Shown here: positions 10,809 through 21,007 of the stretch, piece by piece
Numbering within the stretch: the stretch's first letter is position 1
Layout: each line of letters starts with the position of its first letter
NCBI GenBank assembly: GCA_030674185.1
Contig: JAPXFY010000026.1
Span: 53,547,746-53,611,745, forward strand
Length of the DNA stretch: 64,000 nucleotides
Direction: 5' to 3'
Origin: Monoplex corrugatus
Taxonomy: Eukaryota; Mollusca; Gastropoda; Littorinimorpha; Ranellidae
Made by a program: the position numbers and the translations under genes
The notes under the pieces: generated by a model
What the model was told of the DNA's origin: nothing
Database searches by the model: none
The model's input: the letters and a program-made list of their open reading frames with translations, nothing else

Positions 10809-12321
10809 CGTGCACGAAAACAAACCACAGTAACGAAGACACAATGAAAAAAATGCACAAAACAGGGAGAGACTGAAGCTATGCGTGCCTGTTAGGCGTA
10901 GCCTCGTTCCCACATCATTTATACACCAACATTCGCAAATACTGAGGAAGGAATTGACAACATTTTGTAGAATTAGAGACAGACATGGCCCAATGTAAAT
11001 CACAGAACATTTCAATGATAATTGGAGAGTTTAATGTTAAAGTGGGACAGGAAAGAATAGATAACATCGTTGGGCGTCATGGCCTTGGCACGCCAAATGA
11101 AAGGGGAAACATGTTAGAGGACACAAATAAATGAATTCGTAATAGGAGACACTTGGTTTGAACATGTTAACAGAGGAAATTGGACATGGATGAATCCAGG
11201 AAACAGCACAAGTAATCAAACTGACTACATCCTGATAAATAAAAGAAGAAATTCATTACGGATAGAAAAATCATTACTAGGCACAGGTTGCAACAGTGAC
11301 CACAATCCTGTGATGGAAAGAGCTAGGCTGAAACTAAAGAGAAGACGACAAACCAAAAACACATCAAACTAAATCTTGGACTCTTAAAAACAGACGAATG
11401 AACTCGTGCATGTTCGAAATAAATTCAGTACTCTACTCTGGAGGACGTCGGTGACAGTGAGGAACAATAGAAAAATTCGAAAACTTGATAAATGAAGCCT
11501 GTGAAGAAATCATTAGAATTGACAGAAAAGCCATGAAGAACTGGATGACACAAAAAAGGAAGACATTTTAGGCTTGATGTATGAACGGATGAATGCAAAG
11601 CGAAAGAGGAAGGCTACAAAAAGATACATAAGGAAATCAGGAACAGGTGTAAGGAAATCAGGAACAAGTGTAAGGAAATCAGGAACAAGTGTAAGGAAAT
11701 CAGGAACAGGTGTAAGGAAACTAAGGAAGCTTGACTAGAATCAATGCGCAAAGAAATAGAAAACCGACACAAAACAGATCCTCAAATTTATGTGCAGAAA
11801 CATTGAAGAAATTGCTCACAGGAAAAAGACGTGCACATCAGTTGGTTGCTTGAAATCTAAAGATAGTATGATTATTATGGAAAAAGACAAAATAATACAT
11901 AGATGGGGAGAGTACATCAAAGACCTTTTTGACGATGAGAAAAGAACGTTGAAGTTAGAGCAGCGCTAAATAAGATGAAACCGGGAAAAGCCCCAACACC
12001 AGACAATACTATTAAAGAAATGATTGAGACTCTGTATGAATTTGGTATCGGAAAAAGAAACAGTCCTCCTAAATGAAATTTTCCTCCTTTTATGAGGCAA
12101 AAGAAATTAGAGCACCTGGTCCAACAGGAAAGTTGGAGGGAAAGAAAACACCAGGTAGACCAAGGGATAAAATATAGGACGGACTTGCCGAGTTGATGAA
12201 GACAGTAAGGGTGGGAGATGTACTTGCAACCGCAGGGGATAGATTTGTATAGAGGGCTATGATCGCCAACGCCATGCAGCAAGACACATGATGATGATGT
12301 TTAGAAAGATTTCTGTTTTGT

Positions 12322-12489
12322 ATGTTGTTTGTTTGTTTGTTGTTTGTTTGTTTGTTTGTTCTCCGTATTAGAATGCGTTTACGTAATACATTATGTGCCT
12401 ATGTGTGTATTGTGTATATGTGTATTGTGTATATGTATATATGTGTGTACGTGTGTGTTTATTGTGAGTGTATGTGTGTGCATGTGCAT

Positions 12490-12529
<40 letters not shown>

Positions 12530-12700
12530 TTTGTGTGTGTGTGTTTGTGTGTGTTTTGTTTTGTGCTCATCTATTTACATAGACTGGTGACCGTGAAGTA
12601 CTGAATTTCATCTGCCTCCCTCTTCTCTGTTTCTCTCTCTTGCTCCGTCTCTCTTTCTCTTCCTCTCTCTCCCCTCCCCCCCCCCCCCCCCCCCCCGTCT
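12322..12700. repeat. (TGTT)n, (TG)n and C21 tracts
   Basis: A TTTG/TGTT stretch and TG repeats to about 12560, then a pyrimidine-rich segment ending in a run of 21 C (12676-12696). The C run forms part of the polypyrimidine tract before the acceptor at 12720-12721. Confidence 0.9.
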
Positions 12701-12721
12701 CTCCTTCCTCTCTATATGCAG

Positions 12722-12826
12722 CCTGTCATGACTTCTACGTGGGTGACTGTGTGAGAGACTTCGGCAACCAGTGTACGGATCCCAACGTGCAAAAAGTGTG
12801 TCCTAAAACTTGTGGAGTTTGCACAA
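12722..12826 (+). CDS. Ly6-like/ShKT gene, exon c: ShKT domain 1
   Basis: A 105-nt exon, phase 1 at both ends, from acceptor TATATGCAG to donor CACAA|GTGAGT. It encodes one complete ShKT domain of about 35 residues with six cysteines (C-x7-C-x7-C-x8-C-x3-C-x2-C) and the signature CPKTCGVC. ShKT modules are common in secreted invertebrate proteins, attached to peptidases, tyrosinases or mucin-like linkers. Presence of the fold is not evidence of toxicity. The incoming phase matches exon b and the outgoing phase matches the mini-exon at 16613, so the domain is a symmetric phase 1-1 cassette. Confidence 0.8.
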
Positions 12827-13595
12827 GTGAGTTCTATTGCTTGTATTGTCTAGATGTGGTGGCAGTAGTGATAGTTATGGTGATTGTGGTGCCACAGGTT
12901 GCAGTACAAGCAATACTGATGGTAGTGGTAGTAGTAGAGGTAGTAGTAGTAGTAGCATTAGCAACAGCAGCAAAAGTAGTAGTCGTGGTAATTGTTTGTC
13001 TACAAAGGCTGACTTGATTCAAAAGTGTTGTTACTTTGCAAAACATAAATGAGAGTCCAAGGCAGCGGTATGTGAAATGTTGAGTCCTCCAGAATACTGT
13101 CCTCCACATACAGTTTGAGCTCCACAGTCAAGAGTCAAATGCTGGTTGATAGTCTGACTGAGCTATGGTTGCAAGCTGTGGTTTCCCCAAAGTCTTGAAT
13201 TTTTTAAAACTTCATGATGCCACTCAGTCGACAAGAAACACCACGCGGGTGCGGATGGGACCCAGAGCACCAATGCCTCACCACTCTCGGGATACTCACG
13301 TCCCAAGCTCCCGACGCCAACCTACAGTCATTTCTTCAAGCAAAGGGGGGATGTCCATGCGTTGCATGACCCATTCGGACCCAGTCATCAGTCACCTTGT
13401 TTACAAACCGAACGGCAAGGTGGGGAGACGACAAACCCCTGACAATACCGCACAACGCGCACAACCAGGTCCAGCCCAGCCTTTCGAACAAGAGAGAATG
13501 AAAGGCCCCTCTCTCGCCCCACTCTGGTCTTCATCTCACTCAGGTTTTACTTCAGCAGGGCAAACAGAAGTCTCATGGGTTAAGTCAGGATTGTA
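12827..13595. other. Intron sequence, no feature recognised
   Basis: A short GTA/GCA triplet-rich stretch lies at 12850-12980. The rest (13040-13595) is mixed sequence with an open frame at 13165-13596 that resembles no family I know and has no splice context. Confidence 0.4.
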
Positions 13596-13599
13596 GGGT

Positions 13600-14025
13600 G
13601 ACTCAGGCTAAAACTCGAGGGGCTAGGAGGAGGTCTGGACCCCAGACGTGCAGCACGCAGGCTCATCGGCGTGTGGACATGCCCTGATGTCCATGAACCA
13701 GACCGCTAGCTATGGTTAAATAGCACCAATACCTTGTAGGTTGTCGTGGGAACGACAAAGGCTGGCGGAGAGTCCGTACACAAACCGATGGAAGGCAACG
13801 GGAAACCACCATCGTATTGTCCCAAGAAAAATCAGGGCCAGCCAAAGCAAGACAAATGAGAAAGAGAACACCAGGTAGACCCAGGGAGAAAATATTTTAC
13901 GAACTTGCAGGATGGCTGAGGACAGACAGGGTGGAAGATGTGCTTGCGGCGACAAGGGAAAGATGCACATGGAGGGCCATGATCGCCAACGCCATGCGGC
14001 AGGGCACATGATAATGATGATGAGG
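13600..14025 (+). mobile_element. RTE mini-derivative: leader joined directly to 3' end
   Basis: 13600-13855 matches the leader of the RTE copies (GGAGGAGGTCTGG, GAAACCACCATCG). From about 13856 the sequence matches their extreme 3' end (CACCAGGTAGACCCAGG, ATCGCCAACGCCATGCGGCA) with a GAT-type tail. Everything between, including endonuclease and reverse transcriptase, is absent. It is either an internal deletion or a template-switch product. Confidence 0.75.
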
Positions 14026-14377
14026 GTGGGCGAGAGAAGAACTTGAATGGATTGCTCATACAGATAAGTCAGTGACCTTGTCTTTATGGGCACTTAGTTT
14101 GTTCTGTTGTTTGTGTCTAGAAATGGGTTTCACTCATTTGGGGAGGGAACGAAGATTGTGTGTTGGATTGGCAGTGTTGTATGAATTCCTGTCTCCTGCA
14201 CTCTTGAAACAAAATGTCCCTGGTCCTGCCTGGGAGGAGGTAGGTGGAGGGAGGGGAAGCCTGAGAACCAGGCTGGAAATCGTTTTAGGGGACATACGAT
14301 CCGGTTCTCGTATCCCTGTCAAATGTTTAAGGTCATCCGAAAGGTTCGTCTTCGAGTAGACGGGATTGGTCATGCAA
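14026..14377. other. Intron sequence, no feature recognised
   Basis: Mixed sequence with a small open frame at 14072-14359. No domain, splice pair or repeat partner is seen. Confidence 0.35.
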
Positions 14378-15225
14378 TAGAAAACAGAGAAGGCCATCTG
14401 TGTCAGTCTATTGTCATCTATAGGAAACAGAGAAGGCCATCTGTGTCAGTCTATTGTCATCTAATATGAAACAGAGAAGGCCATTTATGTCAGTCTATTG
14501 TCATCTATAGGAATCTGAGAAGGCCATTTATGTCAGTCTATTGTCATCTATAGGAATCTGAGAGGGCCATTTATGTCAGTCTATTGTCATCTAATAGGAA
14601 ACAGAGAAGGCCATTTATGTCAGTCTATTGTCATCTATAGGAATCTGAGAAGGCCATCTGTGTCAGTCTATTGTCATCTATAGGAATCTGAGAAGGCCAT
14701 CTGTGTCAGTCTATTGTCATCTAATAGGAAACAGAGAAGGCCATCTGTGTCAGTCTATTGTCATCTAATAGGAAACAGAGAAGGCCATCTGTGTCAGTCT
14801 ATTGTCATCTATAGAAAACAGAGAAGGCCATCTGTGTCAGTCTATTGTCATCTATAGAAAACAGAGAAGGCCATCTGTGTCAGTCTATTGTCATCTATAG
14901 GAAACTAAGAAGGCCATCTGTGTCAGTCTATTGTCATCTATAGAAAACAGAGAAGGCCATCTGTGTCAGTCTATTGTCATCTATAGAAAACAGAGAAGGC
15001 CATCTGTGTCAGTCTATTGTCATCTAATAGGAAACAGAGAAGGCCATTTATGTCAGTCTATTGTCATCTATAGGAATATGAGAAGGCCATCTGTGTCAGT
15101 CTATTGTCATCTATAGGAATCTGAGAAGGCCATTTATGTCAGTCTATTGTCATCTATAGGAATCTGAGAAGGCCATCTGTGTCAGTCTATTGTCATCTAT
15201 AGGAAACAGAGAAGGCCATGTATGT
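14378..15225. repeat. 43-bp minisatellite, about 20 copies
   Basis: The unit contains GAAGGCCATCTGTGTCAG followed by TCTATTGTCATCTATAGG. Two interspersed variants occur: CATCTGTG versus CATTTATG, and GGAAACAGAG versus GGAATCTGAG. Occasional TAATAGG units are 1 bp longer. Copies are highly similar, suggesting recent homogenisation. It is intronic in the ShKT gene. Confidence 0.95.
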
Positions 15226-15439
15226 CTCGCTCTTTAGACCTAACGTACAGCGGGGTGTGAGAGGGACAAACAAACGTACTTTTAGGAGCACCTGTTTCAG
15301 AAACCGAGTGTTTGGTAATAGTGGAATTTCTTTCGAGTTCCTGACGGTCTCGCGATCTCTGCAATACATGTAGTCTGAACGAGGGATGATGGAACCAGAC
15401 AGGGGAGCGAACTGGTCGGACCTCTCCTGCTCCAATGTT

Positions 15440-15856
15440 CCAGAATTTCTGGAGGTTAACGTCGAACATGGACAGTCAACGCGCAAAGTCAGAACAAAAT
15501 TGAGGCAACCGAAATGTGGTTTTAAAAAGAATGTTGCGAGTTCCGTGGACAGCAAAGAAAACAAACGAGACAGTCTTGAATGAGGCAGACACAATTTGAT
15601 CATCAAATAAAGAAGATTAGGAAAAGACCAGCAACATTGATAGGACAATTTATTAGAAAAGGGGAATTAAAACATCTGGTCACAACGGATCAGCTGGGGG
15701 AAAGGAACACCAGGCAGACCCAGACAGAAAATACAGGACGGACTTGCAGGGTGGCTGAAGACAGACAGGGTGGGAAGTGTACTTGCAGTAACAGGGGATA
15801 GATTCGTGTGGAGGGCCATGATCGCCAACACCATGCGGCAGGGCACATGATGATAA
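15440..15856 (+). mobile_element. RTE-type LINE, 3' fragment
   Basis: Matches the C-terminal part of the RTE copies (GTTCCGTGGACAGCAAAG, GTGGAGGGCCATGATCGCC) and ends in a GAT/TAG-rich tail. It is 5' truncated and carries frameshifts. Confidence 0.75.
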
Positions 15857-16350
15857 GGAGTAGTAGTATAATATTATAATGATGATTGTCATTACTATTC
15901 GTAGTAGCAGTAGTAGTATAGTATATAAATGATGCTTGTAATTAGTATTTGTAGCAACAAGAGTAGTATAGTATTTTTATGATAATTGTTATCATTATTT
16001 GTAGTAGCAATAGTAGTATATTATTAATATGATGATTGTTATTATTATTTGTAGAAAGAGTAGTAGTATAGCATTATGATGATTGTCATTGTTATTTGCA
16101 GCAGCAGCAGTAGTATACTATTATTATGATGATTGTCATTATCATTATTATTAATGGTAGTAGTAATATAGTATTATTATGATGATTGTCATTATTATTT
16201 GTGGTAGCAGTAGTACAAGTAACGTAATAGTTATAGTGCTAGCAGTCAGGTCAGAGTCGTAACAATAGCAGCCTAAACAGTAACAGTAGCAGTCGTGGTA
16301 ATAGCAATGATGGTGGTAGTGTTAACAGTAACAGTTTTGGAAGAAGGTAA
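15857..16350. repeat. Degenerate repeat, period about 60 bp
   Basis: Six or so imperfect units with TATGATGATTGTCATTATT followed by TTTGTAGTAGCAGTAG. Trinucleotide TAG/GTA sequence continues to about 16350. It begins at the tail of the preceding RTE fragment and may have grown from it. Confidence 0.75.
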
Positions 16351-16612
16351 TTTAACCGCACTGTTATATGAATACCTGACAATATTAACTCTATCTGCAC
16401 TGTATTGACAATCTTCCTGTTGTCAGGGCTTCATATCGTTTGATTTCATGTGACGCCTCTTCAAGGTCACTATTGTCTTGATGAAAACAAAATCTGAATT
16501 TTTCTATAAAATATTTCTATGAAATGATAGTCTGTCAGGCTGGCTTGACAGTCTAGCTCTTGATATTTTTTGTTTTGTTTGTTTTTTTGTTTTTTTTCAT
16601 GCATGAGTATAG

Positions 16613-16645
16613 CGGCCACCAGTACCACAACAGCAAGTACTGCAG
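16613..16645 (+). CDS. Ly6-like/ShKT gene, exon d: 33-nt Thr-rich mini-exon
   Basis: It lies between AG at 16611-16612, after a long T-rich tract, and the donor TGCAG|GTAAAC. It is 33 nt, phase 1 at both ends, so it fits without a shift between the two ShKT exons. It encodes a spacer rich in Thr, Ser and Ala, the same composition as the linker in exon b. The case rests on phase, splice signals and composition. A transcript would be needed to settle it. Confidence 0.5.
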
Positions 16646-16704
16646 GTAAACAATCTGTTGGTGTTTTTTTTGCACTACCACTACAACCATCACAACCGTT
16701 ATTA

Positions 16705-16727
16705 CCATATCATCATCATCATCATCA

Positions 16728-16783
<56 letters not shown>

Positions 16784-17170
16784 CATCATCATCATCATCA
16801 TCACATTACCACCACTACCACCACCATTACCATTACCATCACCATTGCCACCATAACCATAACCATCACCAACACCAACACCATCACCATCACCGCCAAA
16901 GACCACCATTTCACCATGGCCACTTCACCACCATCACCACCACCACCACCACCACCATCATCACCATAAGTATCACGTCATCATCGCCACTACCATCACC
17001 AACACAACCATTACAACCATCATTACTATCTTCATCATGATCAACGCTGTCACAATCACCACCACCACCACCATCATCATCATCATTATCACCATTGCCA
17101 GCAACAATCACCATCACTCCCACCACCACCACCACCACAAACCACCACAACCACCACCACCACCACTACC
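16705..17170. repeat. (CAT)n/(CAC)n trinucleotide tract
   Basis: ATC/CAT triplets followed by CAC/CCA triplets. Poly-His and poly-Ser frames across it are repeat by-products. Confidence 0.95.
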
Positions 17171-17239
17171 ACACTAACTGACAGCAAACGATATCAAATG
17201 ATAATATTGAATGTGTGAATGTGTGGACGATAGACGCAA

Positions 17240-17481
17240 GTACCTGCGTGCGCACGCACGCACACGCAGACACACACACACGCAGACACACACACACACG
17301 CACGCACGCACGTATGTGCACACACACAAGTGCACACGTACATACAGACACACGTACACATGCACACATACGTGCATACACACACACATAGACAAACGCA
17401 CACACAGGCACACAGACACACAGACACACAGACACACACACAGACACAGACACAGACACAGACACACACACACACACACAC

Positions 17482-17530
<49 letters not shown>

Positions 17531-17550
17531 GCACGCACACGAAAGTACAT
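17240..17550. repeat. (CA)n microsatellite with CACG and CAGA variants
   Basis: CA-rich tract directly upstream of the acceptor of exon e. Apparent frames on both strands are repeat by-products, although one + frame (17211-17702) runs into the real exon. Confidence 0.95.
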
Positions 17551-17580
17551 ACACGTGTATATATGTTCTGTCCCCTACAG

Positions 17581-17691
17581 TAGGTGGGTGTGTGGATACC
17601 TTCACGGGCAGCTGCAAAGAGACGTTCCCAGGTATGTGCCATCTACCTGAGGTGGAAAACGTCTGCCAAAACACCTGTGGCGCTTGTCAAG
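17581..17691 (+). CDS. Ly6-like/ShKT gene, exon e: ShKT domain 2
   Basis: A 111-nt exon, phase 1 at both ends, from acceptor TGTCCCCTACAG to donor GTCAAG|GTGAGT. It encodes a second ShKT-type domain of about 37 residues with six cysteines, ending CQNTCGACQ. The first Cys is followed by V-D rather than H-D as in domain 1. Phase 1-1 symmetry with exons c and d suggests growth by exon-cassette duplication. The gene must continue, because this exon ends in a strong donor. The next exon is not found and would lie past the satellites and gap. The exon's last bases and donor resemble the unit of the satellite that follows. Confidence 0.8.
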
Positions 17692-20600
17692 GTGAGTGTT
17701 AACAAAGTGCTTGTCAATGTGTTTTACAAAGTGCTTCTCAATGTGTTTTACCTAGTGCTTGACAATGTCAGTGTCTTACAAAGTGCTTGTCAATGTGAGT
17801 GTTTTACATAGTGCTTGTCAATGTGATGTTACATAGTGCTGTCAATGTGAGTGTTTTACATAGTGCTGTCAATGTTATTTTACATAGTGTTGTCAATGTG
17901 AGTGTTTACAAGTGGCATGTGTCACAATGTGTCATGTTTTTACATAGTGCTTGTCAATTGATGTTTTACATAGTGCTTGTCAATGTGAGTTTTTACATAG
18001 TGTTGTCAATGTGAGTGTTTTACTAGTGCTTGTCAATGTGATTTTTACATAGTGTTGCAATGGTTTACTAGTGTTGTCAATGTGATATTTTACATAGTGC
18101 TTGTCAATGTTATTTTTACATAGTGCTTGTCAATGTAGTGTTTTACATAGTGCTTGTCAATGTGAGTGTTTACATAGTGCTTGTCAATTGAGTTTTACAA
18201 GTGTTGTCAATGTAGTTTTACATAGTGCTTGTCAATGTGAGTGTTTTACATAGTGCTTGTCAATGTGTGTTTTACATAGTGCTTGTCAATGTGAGTGTTT
18301 TACATAGTGCTTGTCAATGTGTGTGTTTTACATAGTGTTTGTCAATGTGAGTGTTTTACATAGTGCTTGTCAATGTGTAGTGTTTTACATAGTGTTTGTC
18401 AATGTGTGTTTTAGTGGCAATGATTTCATGGTGTCAATGTGAGTGTTTACATAGTGCTTGTCAATGTGTTAATTATTTTACATAGTGTTTGTCAATGTAG
18501 TGTTTTACATAGTGCTTGTCAATGTGTTTTACATAGTGTTTGTCATGTTAGTGTTTTACATAGTGCTTGTTAATGTATGTTTACATAGTTGTCTGTGTTT
18601 TACATATGTGTAATGTTTTTACATAGTGCTTGTAATGTAATGTTTTACATAGTGTTTGTCATGTGTGTTTTACATAGTGTTGTCAATGTTAATGTTTCAC
18701 ATAGTGTTGTAATGTAGTGTTTTACATAGTGCTTGTTAATGTTAATGTTTACATAGTGTGTTGTCAATGTGGTATGTTTTACATAGTGTTGTTAATGTTA
18801 ATGTTTCACATAGTGCTTGTAATGTTAATGTTTACATAGTGCTTGTCAATGTGTTTTACATAGTGTTGTTAATGTTAATGTTTACATAGTGCTTGTTAGT
18901 GTATGTTTTACATAGTGCTTGTTAAGATGTGTTAATGTTTGTCACATAGTGCTTGTTAATGTTAATGTTTACATGTGCTTGTAATGTATGTTTACATAGT
19001 GCTTGTTAATGTTAAGTGTTTTTTCACATAGTGTTGTTAATGTTATGTTTCACATAGTGCTTGTAATGTATGTTTTACATAGTGCTTGTTAATGTTAATG
19101 TTTTACATAGTGCTTGTTAATGTTATGTTTTACATAGTGCTTGTTAATGTAATGTTTTACATAGTGTTTGTTAATGTTAATGTTTTACATAGTGTTGTCA
19201 ATGTATGTTTACATAGTGTTGTTAATGTTAATGTTTTACATAGTGCTTGTTAATGTTAATGTTTACATAGTGTTTGTAATGTTAATGTTTTACATAGTGC
19301 TTGTCAATGTGATTGTTTTACATAGTGCTTGTAATGTTCAAGTTGTTGTTACATAGTGTTGTAATGTGTATGTTTACATAGTGTTTGTCATGTGAGTGTT
19401 TTACAAGTGCTTGTCAATGTGTTTTACATAGTGTTTGTCAGTGTGAGTGTTTTACATAGTGCTTGTAATGTTTTTACATAGTGTTGTAATGTATGTTTCT
19501 GTTTTGTTTTTACATGTGTTTAATGTTATTCACATAGTTTTGTCATGTGAGTTTTTACATAGTGTTGTTAATGTTAATGTTTACATAGTGCTTGTCAATG
19601 TGAGTGTTTACATAGTGTTGTAATGTTAATGTTTACATAGTGCTTGTAATGTTAATGTTTTACATAGTGCTTGTCAATGTGAGTGTTTTACATAGTGTTT
19701 GTTAATGTTAATGTTTCACATAGTGCTTTTAATGTGAGTGTTTACATAGTGCTTGTTAATGTTAATGTTTACATAGTGCTTTTTTAATTTTAATGTGTGT
19801 TACATAGTGCTTGTTAATGTTAATGTTTCACATAGTGTTGTTAATGTATGTTTACATGTGCTTGTCAATGTGATGTTTTACATAGTGTTTGTTAATGTTA
19901 ATGTTTTACATAGTGCTTGTTAATGTTATGTTTCACATAGTGCTTGTTAATGTGAGTGTTTTACATTGTGTTTGTTAATGTTAATGTTTCACATAGTGCT
20001 TGTCAATGTGAGTGTTTTACATAGTGCTTGTTAATGTTAATGTTTCACATAGTGCTTGTTATTATGTTTTACATAGTGTTTGTCAATGTTAGTGTTTTAC
20101 ATAGTGCTTGTCATGTAGTGTTTTACAAGTGCTTGTAATGTTAATGTTTCACATGTGTTGTTATGTTAATGTTTTACATAGTGTTTGTCAAGTGTGTGTT
20201 TTACAAAGTGCTTGTCAATGTGTTTACATAGTGCTTGTCAGTGTGAGTGTTTTACATGTGCTTGTCAATGTGTTTTACAAAGTGCTTCTCAATGTGAGTG
20301 TTTTACATAGTGTTGTCAATGTGAGTGTTTTACATAGTGCTTGTCAAGTGAGTGTTTACATAGTGCTTGTCAATGTTAGTTTTTACATAGTGTTTGTCAA
20401 TGTTATGTTTTACATAGTGCTTGTCAATGTGAGTGTTTTACATAGTGCTTGTCAATGTGATGTTTTACATAGTGCTTGTCAATGTGAGTGTTTTACAAGT
20501 GCTTGTCAATGTAGTGTTTTACATAGTGCTTGTCAATGTTTTTCATAGTGCTGTATGTGTTTACATAGTGTTGTCAATGTGAGTGTTTTACATAGTGTTG

Positions 20601-20929
20601 TCAATGTGTGTGTTTTACTAGTGCTTGTCAATGTGAGTGTTTACATAGTGCTTGTAATGTGTTGTTTTACATAGTGCTTGTATGTGTTTTTACAAGTGTT
20701 TGTCAATGTGAGTGTTTACATAGTGTTTGTCAATGTGAGTGTTTTACATAGTGTTGTCAAGTGATGTTTTACATAGTGCCTGTCATGGTGTGTTTTACAT
20801 AGTGTTTGTCAATGTGTGTGTTTTACATAGTGCCTGTCAATGTAGTGTTTTACATAATGCTTGTCAATGTGTTTTACAAGTGTTGTCAATTTTTTACATA
20901 GTGCTTGTCAATGTGTTTTACATAGTGCG

Positions 20930-21007
<78 letters not shown>

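Larger units (their letters stand above)
6987..10915 (-). mobile_element. Nearly full-length CR1/L2-like non-LTR retrotransposon
   Basis: Lies on the - strand within the RTE copy. Its 3' end (low coordinates) is an ATT microsatellite tail preceded by GTGCGCTATACAAATGC, a 3' end style shared with the LINE at 44452. The 3' UTR holds a CA/CG microsatellite (7203-7298). The 5' boundary is near 10915, where RTE sequence resumes at TATACACCAACATTCG. The single long frame encodes endonuclease and reverse transcriptase (see 7506-10808). Only two in-frame stops make this a young copy. Confidence 0.85.
5595..12300 (+). mobile_element. RTE-type LINE copy, split by a SINE and a CR1/L2-like LINE
   Basis: Three blocks align in order with the RTE copy at 57836-60236: leader and start of endonuclease (5595-6338), more endonuclease (6841-6986), then endonuclease to C-terminus (10916-12300). 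Between them sit SINE 6339-6840 and LINE 6987-10915. The third block keeps an RTE-like MIGEFNVKVGQ endonuclease motif and the DYILINKR and CNSDHNPV signatures. It then loses the whole reverse transcriptase core: sequence jumps from the CAGTCCTCCTAAATGAAATT region to the C-terminal GHFMR-like segment. A 21-bp in-frame unit is tandemly repeated about four times near 11629-11718. The end is a (GAT)n tail. Many stops and frameshifts: dead. Confidence 0.8.

Noticed and set aside
9960..11015. Start of the LINE protein at 11015
   Set aside because: Sequence above about 10915 belongs to the interrupted RTE host; the first sensible ATG within the LINE is at 10808.
13165..13596. 143-codon + strand frame as a gene
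   Set aside because: No similarity recognised, no splice logic, and it lies in an intron between well-supported exons.
14378..15225. CRISPR array
   Set aside because: Units are contiguous tandem repeats without unique spacers, and the DNA is eukaryotic. The same applies to the 28-bp and 59-bp arrays.
12722..17691. Venom toxin gene
   Set aside because: ShKT domains occur widely in non-toxic secreted proteins. Thr-rich linkers and a Ly6-like module argue for a mucin-like extracellular protein.
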